From contig CBFGRU010000003.1 in NCBI GenBank assembly GCA_965651255.1, positions 1-37,445 on the forward strand: 37,445 bases of DNA. Reading direction: 5' to 3'. The stretch comes from CBFGRU01 sp965651255. Its GTDB lineage: Bacteria; Planctomycetota; Phycisphaerae; Phycisphaerales; SM1A02. Positions within the stretch are counted from its first letter, which is position 1, and each line of letters begins with the position of its first letter. The notes beneath the pieces are model-generated. The model was not told where the DNA came from, searched no databases, and saw only the letters and a list, made by a program, of their open reading frames with translations. A program made the position numbers and the translations under genes. This document shows positions 32,095 to 37,445 of the stretch, piece by piece.

Positions 32095-32457
32095 TCACTT
32101 CGATTTCTTGCTCGAAGTCTTCGTGGTCTTTCGTGGCTTGCGCAGAGTGTGCAGTTCCTTGCCGCCCTTGACAGCAACGCGCACCTTGCTCCCGTCGGAC
32201 TTTGTCTCAAACCGAACTCGCGAGGGCTGCCCATCCACCGCCGGGCTGACATTGGAGATGTGAATCGGCATTTCACGCTGAATCACACCGCCGCGCGGGT
32301 TTGCCTGGGTCGGCTTGAGATGCTTCGTCCCGACATTGACGCCCTTGACAATGACGCGATCCCGATCGGTGAGCATTCGCAACACTTCACCGGTCTTCCC
32401 ACGGTCATTGCCAGCCGTAACGACCACGAGATCACCCTTTCGCACGTGACGCGCCAT
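32095..32457 (-). CDS. rplX: Ribosomal protein L24
   Basis: L24 initiates 50S assembly. 120 residues with an N-terminal KOW motif: RKGDLVVVTAGNDRGKTGEVLRM (6-28), then VIVKGVNVGTKHLKP and a basic Lys-rich tail (KTTKTSSKKSK). It begins 2 nt after the rplN stop. Confidence 0.96.
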   Translation of the reverse strand: MARHVRKGDLVVVTAGNDRGKTGEVLRMLTDRDRVIVKGVNVGTKHLKPTQANPRGGVIQREMPIHISNVSPAVDGQPSRVRFETKSDGSKVRVAVKGGKELHTLRKPRKTTKTSSKKSK

Positions 32458-32459
32458 GA

Positions 32460-32846
32460 TCAGATCACCTCCGAAGCGAGCGACACAATCTTCATGTAAT
32501 TCTTCTCGCGAAGCTCGCGAGCAACGGCCCCGAAGATGCGCGTGCCCTTCGGATTGCCTTCATTGTCAATCAGCACACAGGCATTCGAGTCAAAGCGAAC
32601 ATACGAACCGTCAGGTCGCCGTGTGGGGTACTTCGTTCGGACAATCACGGCCTTGACTTTGTCGCCCGCCTTGATGTCAGAATTGGGCAACGCCTTCTTG
32701 ACCGAGCAGACCACGCGGTCACCCACGCCGGCTGTTCGCCGCGTGAACCGACCTTTGGCGGTCGAACCGCCAAGCACACCGATCACATAAGCGATCTTAG
32801 CGCCGCTATTGTCAGCCACTTCAATCCGCGATTCCTTCTGGATCAC
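32460..32846 (-). CDS. rplN: Ribosomal protein L14
   Basis: L14 contributes to the intersubunit bridge. 128 residues: MIQKESRIEVADNSGAK start, VVCSVKKALPNSDIKAGDKVKAVIVRTK (45-72), VRFDSNACVLI and GTRIFGAVARELRE. The start codon is GTG (32846) and overlaps the rpsQ stop as GTGA, so translation is probably coupled. A few residues longer than typical (122). Confidence 0.96.
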   Translation of the reverse strand: MIQKESRIEVADNSGAKIAYVIGVLGGSTAKGRFTRRTAGVGDRVVCSVKKALPNSDIKAGDKVKAVIVRTKYPTRRPDGSYVRFDSNACVLIDNEGNPKGTRIFGAVARELREKNYMKIVSLASEVI

Positions 32847-33163
32847 GACGACACCTCACTGCCCGCAGCCGGGCTGACAACTTCTTCCTTCGGCGCTGCT
32901 TCCACAACTCGCAGGAGCACCCACGACTTGGTCTTGGAGACCGGCCGGCACTCGGCGATTTCAACCCGATCGCCCGCCTTACTCTCATTCATCTCATCGT
33001 GCACATGCAGCACAGATCGCTTCCGAATGAACTTGCCGTACTTCGGATGCTTCACCAGGTAGCTGATGACTACCTTGCGCGTCTTGTCACGGCGATCGCT
33101 CTCGACGACACCGATTCGACGAGGCGCGGATTCTGGAATATTCAATTGCTTCAAATGGCTCAT
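32843..33163 (-). CDS. rpsQ: Ribosomal protein S17
   Basis: S17 of the 30S body. The ATG at 33163 gives 106 residues: RRIGVVESDRRDKTRKVVI (15-33), KYGKFIRKRSVLHVHDE, GDRVEIAECRPVSKTKSWVL. The OB fold is complete, followed by a short acidic tail. The start overlaps the rpmC stop (ATGA) and the end overlaps the rplN start, so three genes are coupled. Confidence 0.96.
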   Translation of the reverse strand: MSHLKQLNIPESAPRRIGVVESDRRDKTRKVVISYLVKHPKYGKFIRKRSVLHVHDEMNESKAGDRVEIAECRPVSKTKSWVLLRVVEAAPKEEVVSPAAGSEVSS

Positions 33164-33366
33164 GAAACCGCCTCGGCCTTCTTCATGCGAACAGTACGCT
33201 CGGTCAACAGTCGCGCAACAGCCTTCTTCAGCTTCCGAAACTGGGCTGTGTTCTCGATCTTCTCGGTCACCATCTGACACCGAAGATCAAACAGCTTCCG
33301 GCGCAATCGCTGAACCTCGATGTCAATCTCTTCCGAGCTCAGTTTTCGTACTTCGTTCGCGTTCAT
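33160..33366 (-). CDS. rpmC: Ribosomal protein L29
   Basis: L29 near the peptide exit tunnel, a helical hairpin of 68 residues: VRKLSSEEIDIEVQRLRRKLFDLRCQ (6-31), then NTAQFRKLKKAVARLLT. Usual place between rplP and rpsQ, overlapping rpsQ by 4 nt. Confidence 0.95.
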   Translation of the reverse strand: MNANEVRKLSSEEIDIEVQRLRRKLFDLRCQMVTEKIENTAQFRKLKKAVARLLTERTVRMKKAEAVS

Positions 33367-33412
33367 CGCGGGCTCCGCGTTCTTTCTACTCGTCGTGTTT
33401 CGTTCTCGTCAC

Positions 33413-33832
33413 TTACACCGCCAGCCGACGTCCGACGAACCTGCATCGCACCGGCATCTTCTGGGCAATACGGGCCATCGCCTGTTTCGCAAGACTCTCC
33501 GGCACACCAGCGATCTCAAAAAGCATCGTGCCCGGCTTGATTCGTGCTGCCCAGTAATCAGTATCCGCCTTCCCTTTCCCCATGCGCGTTTCCAACGGTT
33601 TCTTGGAAATCGGCTTGTCCGGGAACACACGGATGTACACCTTGCCCTGTCGGCGAAGGAAGTGCTGAGCCGCAATTCGGCCGGCTTCGATCTGACGGGC
33701 GCTCAGCCAGTGCGGTTCGAGCGACTGCAAACCGAACTCACCGAACGCCACGTAATTGCCGCGTGTCGCATTGCCACGCAGTTTGCCACGTTGCTGTTTT
33801 CGGTATTTAACTCGCTTGGGCATCCGGGGCAT
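33413..33832 (-). CDS. rplP: Ribosomal protein L16
   Basis: L16 helps position the A-site tRNA. 139 residues: MPKRVKYRKQQRGKLRGNA, GLQSLEPHWLSARQIEAGR (34-52), VRVFPDKP-like IRVFPDKPISKKPLETRMGKGKG-type stretch and LFEIAGV. The ATG at 33832 has GAGGAG eight bases upstream; an ATG three codons later (33823) gives the more common family start. Confidence 0.96.
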   Translation of the reverse strand: MPRMPKRVKYRKQQRGKLRGNATRGNYVAFGEFGLQSLEPHWLSARQIEAGRIAAQHFLRRQGKVYIRVFPDKPISKKPLETRMGKGKADTDYWAARIKPGTMLFEIAGVPESLAKQAMARIAQKMPVRCRFVGRRLAV

Positions 33833-33868
33833 CGGATGAACTCCTCAAAACTCAATCGATCAAAGCAA

Positions 33869-34570
33869 TCAGTGACGACCTCGGGCGCGGGCACGTGCAC
33901 CGGCGGCTCGAGATTCTTCCATTTCGACCTTGTCTTCGTACATTCCCTTGAAGACCCATACCTTCACGCCGATCGTGCCGTACGTCGTGTGACTGGCGGC
34001 AAAGCCGTAGTCCACGTGCGCCTGAAGCGTGGTCAGCGGAATCGATCCCAATCGCGTATCGAGCTGACGGGACATCTCAGCGCCACCAAGCCGACCCGAG
34101 ATGAGAATGCGCACGCCCTTAGCACCGTTCTGAATGGCCGCTTCGCAACGTTGCTTCACGACCCGGCGGAAATTGGCACGCTTCTTCAACTGTTCAGCGA
34201 CGGCTTCGGCAATCAGCACCGCTTCGGTGTCGGGATTCTTGATCTCGACGATTCTGATCACGACCTTTCGACCCGTCAGGGCCTGAAGATCCTGTGTCAG
34301 TTTCTCGACTTCCTGACCCTTCGGACCGATCACCAGGCCGGGACGGGCTGACCGAAGAATCACGGTCAACTCTTCGCGCGTCCGCTCGATGATGATGTCG
34401 GCGACTGCCGCAAACGGAGGCGTCCGGTTCAGACGCTTGTCCACGTACCGGCGAATCTTGTAGTCTTCAATCAGCAACTCACCGAACAAGGCCTTCGGCG
34501 CGAACCATCGCGACTTGTGGCCTTCAGTAATGCCGACGCGAAACCCGAATGGATGGGTCTTCTGTCCCAT
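33869..34570 (-). CDS. rpsC: Ribosomal protein S3
   Basis: S3 at the mRNA entry tunnel, with helicase-like activity. 233 residues: start MGQKTHPFGFRVGIT, KH domain around ADIIIERTREELTVILRSARPGLVIGPKGQEV (56-87), and the C-terminal domain with ISGRLGGAEMSR, then YGTIGVKVW. A short Arg/Ala-rich tail ends it. Preceded by AAGGA. Confidence 0.97.
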   Translation of the reverse strand: MGQKTHPFGFRVGITEGHKSRWFAPKALFGELLIEDYKIRRYVDKRLNRTPPFAAVADIIIERTREELTVILRSARPGLVIGPKGQEVEKLTQDLQALTGRKVVIRIVEIKNPDTEAVLIAEAVAEQLKKRANFRRVVKQRCEAAIQNGAKGVRILISGRLGGAEMSRQLDTRLGSIPLTTLQAHVDYGFAASHTTYGTIGVKVWVFKGMYEDKVEMEESRAAGARARARGRH

Positions 34571-34576
34571 AGTGGA

Positions 34577-34909
34577 TCAGTCCTTCTCGTCCACGGTGAT
34601 ATACAAGTGGCTGGTGCGCTTCTTGATCGGATGCGCCCGACCGCGGTCCTTCGGTTGCCAACGCTTCATTGTCGGCCCTTCATCAACTCGCGACTCCGTC
34701 ACGAAGAGCGATGTGACATCTGCATCCTGCTCTTCCGCGTTGGCAATCGCACTCTTCAGCACGTTGCGCAGGTAGTACGCCGCACGCTTCTTTGAAAACT
34801 GCAGCATCGTCATCGCGTCATCGACGCGCTGTCCGCGAATCAGGTCTGCAACGAGCCGCGCCTTCCGCGGCGCGATTCGGGCAAATCGATGGGTGCTCTG
34901 GTAGCCCAT
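34577..34909 (-). CDS. rplV: Ribosomal protein L22
   Basis: L22, whose hairpin lines the exit tunnel. 110 residues: RIAPRKARLVADLIRG (11-26), AAYYLRNVLKSAIANAE, and the hairpin VDEGPTMKRWQPKDRGRAHPIKKRTSHLYI. It ends 6 nt before rpsC. Confidence 0.96.
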   Translation of the reverse strand: MGYQSTHRFARIAPRKARLVADLIRGQRVDDAMTMLQFSKKRAAYYLRNVLKSAIANAEEQDADVTSLFVTESRVDEGPTMKRWQPKDRGRAHPIKKRTSHLYITVDEKD

Positions 34910-34939
34910 GAATACGTCCTTCCGACCTCAGCCGGTCTT

Positions 34940-35224
34940 TCAACCGGCCTTGGTGATGCCTTCCTTCTTGTTCGTGTGGCCGCGGAACATACGCGTCAGA
35001 CTGAACTCACCCAACTTGTGGCCGACCATGTCCTCCGTCACAAAGACATCATTGAAATGGCGACCGTTATGAACCTGGAACGTATGACCGACGAACTCCG
35101 GCACAATCGTGCACGCGCGTGACCAAGTCCTCAATGGCCTTCGCTGGCCAGACTCATTCATCGCCTCCACACGGCGATACAACTTCTCATCAACGAATGG
35201 ACCTTTTTTCAGCGAACGTCCCAT
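34940..35224 (-). CDS. rpsS: Ribosomal protein S19
   Basis: S19 of the 30S head. From the ATG at 35224, 94 residues: MGRSLKKGPFVDEKL, TWSRACTIVPEFVGHTFQVHNGRHF (33-57), GHKLGEFSLTRMFRGH. A TTG two codons earlier is unlikely. Order rplB-rpsS-rplV is standard. Confidence 0.96.
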   Translation of the reverse strand: MGRSLKKGPFVDEKLYRRVEAMNESGQRRPLRTWSRACTIVPEFVGHTFQVHNGRHFNDVFVTEDMVGHKLGEFSLTRMFRGHTNKKEGITKAG

Positions 35225-35282
35225 GATCAACTCTCAGTCAGTGTCGTAGTTACGAATGCGGCGGATGAATTCCTGTTTCCGA

Positions 35283-36137
35283 TCAAAGCTTCAGCTGACC
35301 GTACCGAACTGAACGGCGACGGCGAAGAATGCGCTTGTCTGTCCACTTCCCACGGGCACGGGTACGACCACCCTTGGCAGGAGTACCGGCCTTGTTTGCC
35401 GGCGGTCGATTACCCTTCGAACGCCCTTCACCACCGCCGAGCGGATGAATGTGGTGACTCTTGGCAACACCACGAGTCTTCGGCCTGCGCCCCTTCCAGC
35501 GGTTGCGACCGGCCTTGCCAAGTGTGACATTCTGATGATCAAGGTTGCCGATCTGCCCGATGGTGGCCCGGCATTCGATCGACACCTGACGAATCTCACC
35601 CGAAGGAAGCACCAGGGTTGCCCAGCCGCCTTCCTTGTTCGTCAATCGAGCACCTGACCCGGCGGATCGACAGAGCGCCCCACCTTTGCCCGGCTCGAAC
35701 TCGATATTGTGCACCGTCAGACCCGTCGGAACATACTTCAGCGGCATGGTGTTGCCGACGCGCGGGTCGATCGCGGTCGATGAACTCAGGATTTTCCCAC
35801 CGTCACTCAACCCACGCGGCGCGATGATATATCGCAGATCACCGTCTTCATACTTCACCAGTGCGATATGACAGGAGCGGTTCGGGTCGTACTCAATCCC
35901 GACCACGGTTGCCGCCATGTCGTCCTTCTGTCGCCGAAAGTCGATCACGCGGTAACGTCGCTTATGACCGCCACCACGGCCCTGAACCGTAATCTTGCCC
36001 TGGTTGTTGCGTCCACCAGTCTTCTTCAGCGGGCGCAGCAAGGTCTTCTCGGGCGACTTCTTGGTAACCTCGCTGTGCAGGTTGACCGAAGCGTTGCGCC
36101 GACCGTTGCTCGTTGGTCTGTAGATTCGAATCGCCAT
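35283..36137 (-). CDS. rplB: Ribosomal protein L2
   Basis: L2, needed for peptidyl transferase and subunit joining. 284 residues: start MAIRIYRPTSNGRRNAS, GGGHKRRYRVIDFRR (54-68), and the C-terminal VAKSHHIHPLGGGEGRSKG, where the conserved HPxGGG loop approaches the active centre. The ATG at 36137 has GAGG upstream at good spacing; the reading frame extends upstream but without family similarity. Confidence 0.97.
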   Translation of the reverse strand: MAIRIYRPTSNGRRNASVNLHSEVTKKSPEKTLLRPLKKTGGRNNQGKITVQGRGGGHKRRYRVIDFRRQKDDMAATVVGIEYDPNRSCHIALVKYEDGDLRYIIAPRGLSDGGKILSSSTAIDPRVGNTMPLKYVPTGLTVHNIEFEPGKGGALCRSAGSGARLTNKEGGWATLVLPSGEIRQVSIECRATIGQIGNLDHQNVTLGKAGRNRWKGRRPKTRGVAKSHHIHPLGGGEGRSKGNRPPANKAGTPAKGGRTRARGKWTDKRILRRRRSVRYGQLKL

Positions 36138-36199
36138 AACCGGCCTCTTTTCCCGGGTGTTGCGACTGCAACACCGGGTCACTATCAATCAAGCGTACT

Positions 36200-36478
36200 T
36201 CAGAACAGTTCGATCCGATCCTCCGGATGAACACGAACGACAGCCCGTTTCCACGGGGCCTGGGCAACATAGCCGTACTTGTACCGGCGAAGCTTACCCT
36301 TCCGGGTCTGCGTCGCGATCTTTACCACGCGTACCTTGTAAAGAACTTCAATGGCACGCTTGATGTCTTCTTTTGACGCCCGGCGATCGACCTCAAAGGT
36401 GTATCGATTCCTTTCACCGGAGTCGTAGGTCGCCTTCTCAGTGATCAGCGGCTTCTTGATGATGGTTGTCGGTTCCAT
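36200..36478 (-). CDS. rplW: Ribosomal protein L23
   Basis: L23 at the tunnel exit, docking site for trigger factor and SRP. 92 residues: IIKKPLITEKATYDS (5-19), YTFEVDRRASKEDIKRAIEVLYKV (26-49), a basic loop RKGKLRRYKYG and the end EDRIELF. The start codon overlaps the rplD stop by one base (TGATG). Confidence 0.95.
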   Translation of the reverse strand: MEPTTIIKKPLITEKATYDSGERNRYTFEVDRRASKEDIKRAIEVLYKVRVVKIATQTRKGKLRRYKYGYVAQAPWKRAVVRVHPEDRIELF

Positions 36479-37146
36479 CAGGCAGCATCCTTCCCACCAT
36501 CAGTCGAGCCGTTCTGCCAGAGCGTGCCTTGAAGGAACGCCTCGAGCGATGCCCGGTCGACCAGGAGATAGCGGTGATTAAGCAAGTCAAAGGCATTCAA
36601 CTGATCGGCACGGGTCGTATTGACCCCCGCGATGTTTCGCGCCGATCGTTGTGCGTTACGATTCCCACCGTCAAGCGCCACCAGACACGTGCGATCAACG
36701 CCGAGTGACTTCAGCAACGACTGAAACGCGCTGGTTTTCGGCTGGGAAAAATCAAGCGTGTCAACACACTTCACTTCATTATCAACAAGTTTGGCGAGAA
36801 GAGCATTGCGATTCGCCAGACGCCGCATTTTCTTCGGCATTGCCAGACGAAATGCGGCATGCTCCTTCGTCTTGGCAAATGCAACACCGCCACCCTTGCG
36901 GATGTTCGTACGTGCATTGCCAACACGCGCGTTGCCTGTACCCTTCTGTCGATAGAGCTTGCGAGTAGACCCTTCAACATCACTTCGGCCCTTCGTCCGG
37001 GCCGAGCCTTGACGGCGATTCGCATGAAACATGACGTACGCCTGCTTCAGCAGTGACGGACGCACACGCTCACCGAGGAGCTTCTCGTCAATGGCAAGGG
37101 TGTCAACCTTCTCGCCTTGCTGGTTGTAAACAGCGAGTTCGATCAT
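36478..37146 (-). CDS. rplD: Ribosomal protein L4
   Basis: L4, tunnel wall protein and in E. coli the S10-operon autoregulator. 222 residues from the ATG at 37146 (AAGG upstream; an earlier TTG is possible). The long loop RKLYRQKGTGNARVGNARTNIRKGGGVAF and the later PKKMRRLANRNALLAKL are diagnostic. 125 nt separate it from rplC, a rather wide gap for this operon. Confidence 0.96.
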   Translation of the reverse strand: MIELAVYNQQGEKVDTLAIDEKLLGERVRPSLLKQAYVMFHANRRQGSARTKGRSDVEGSTRKLYRQKGTGNARVGNARTNIRKGGGVAFAKTKEHAAFRLAMPKKMRRLANRNALLAKLVDNEVKCVDTLDFSQPKTSAFQSLLKSLGVDRTCLVALDGGNRNAQRSARNIAGVNTTRADQLNAFDLLNHRYLLVDRASLEAFLQGTLWQNGSTDGGKDAA

Positions 37147-37271
37147 CGCTTTGTACCTTGGCGGCAATCCGCCTCTCTTCGCCTCACCCTCCGACGGTTA
37201 CATCCGTGGCAGGGGTCTTGACTCGGTCACACCAGATTGTCAGCACAGAAGCCCAACGCTCCTGTGGGCCA

Positions 37272-37445
37272 TCAGCCCGCAGCCTGCTCCTGCTTCCGGG
37301 CGATGGCATTCGTTCGACGCTTATGCAGACGGATCGCACTGCGAATCAACACGATCCCATTGTTCGGCCCAGGAACCGGGCCCTTGACGAGCAACAGGTT
37401 CCGACCCGGCTCGATTCGTATCACTTCGTGATTCCGCGAGGTCAC
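37272..37445 (-). CDS. rplC: Ribosomal protein L3, C-terminal part (cut by window edge)
   Basis: The last 57 residues of L3 followed by TGA. HEVIRIEPGRNLLLVKGPVPGPNNGIVLIRSA-type sequence is the L3 C-terminal strand region (NLLLVKGPVPG is diagnostic), followed by a basic RLHKRRTNAIARKQEQ tail. It continues beyond the window, so the start is not seen. It precedes rplD as in the S10 operon. Confidence 0.93.
   Translation of the reverse strand: MTSRNHEVIRIEPGRNLLLVKGPVPGPNNGIVLIRSAIRLHKRRTNAIARKQEQAAG

Noticed and set aside
30942..32171. Long plus-strand open frame opposite rpsH, rpsN, rplE and rplX
   Set aside because: It spans several real genes on the other strand and their spacers, with no motif of its own.
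33320..34351. Long plus-strand open frame opposite rplP and rpsC
   Set aside because: It is an antisense shadow; the opposite strand has clear L16 and S3 motifs.
1..37445. CRISPR array, insertion sequence, prophage or rRNA genes
   Set aside because: No direct repeat series, transposase, integrase, phage structural gene or rRNA sequence was found.

Overview
The window reads as chromosomal DNA of a moderately GC-rich bacterium. It is most likely a member of the Planctomycetota, perhaps Phycisphaerae-like. This placement is an inference from the style of the large ABC-2 exporter proteins, the ECF sigma / membrane protein / secretin-domain operon and the modified ribosomal gene order; no 16S gene is present to settle it. 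I see no prophage, insertion sequence or CRISPR array.

Layout. (1) 1-4994, all on the minus strand: the 5' end of an aconitase gene, a serine O-acetyltransferase, a tightly overlapping three-gene operon (ECF sigma factor, single-pass membrane protein resembling an anti-sigma factor, secreted protein with secretin N-type domains), tRNA-Ser(CGA), a stand-alone phosphopantothenoylcysteine decarboxylase and the RNA polymerase omega subunit. (2) 5106-9222, plus strand: a lipoprotein alpha/beta hydrolase, a CBS-domain ClC channel/transporter, rnpA, yidD (overlapping rnpA) and a fumarylacetoacetate hydrolase-family enzyme. (3) 9247-19102, minus strand: a six-gene operon with three consecutive SPFH (stomatin/prohibitin/flotillin/HflKC) membrane proteins, an ABC ATPase with a long charged tail, a 604-aa ABC-2-type permease with a large extracytoplasmic insert, and a 670-aa membrane-anchored protein of unknown function. 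A second ABC-2 permease (19408-20541) is transcribed divergently. (4) 20583-22870: a small four-helix membrane protein, pheS and a small membrane protein. (5) 22899-37445, minus strand: a fused S10-spc-alpha ribosomal cluster from rplC (partial) to rplQ, closed by a clear rho-independent terminator.

The ribosomal cluster follows the usual bacterial order but lacks rpmD (L30), adk and rpsD (S4) at their usual places. Both S14 and L36 have lost most of their zinc ligands. L17 has an internal insertion and S5 a Gly/Arg-rich tail. secY, map and infA sit in the middle, so ribosome, secretion, N-terminal processing, initiation and transcription genes share one transcription unit.

The part most likely to be an undescribed system is the SPFH trio plus ABC-2 exporter (9247-20541). 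The three SPFH proteins differ: one has seven predicted membrane helices and a coiled-coil insertion, one is HflC-like and one is HflK-like. Close gene spacing suggests they are made together with the exporter. My working inference is a membrane-microdomain scaffold that houses or controls an ABC exporter; its substrate cannot be deduced from sequence.
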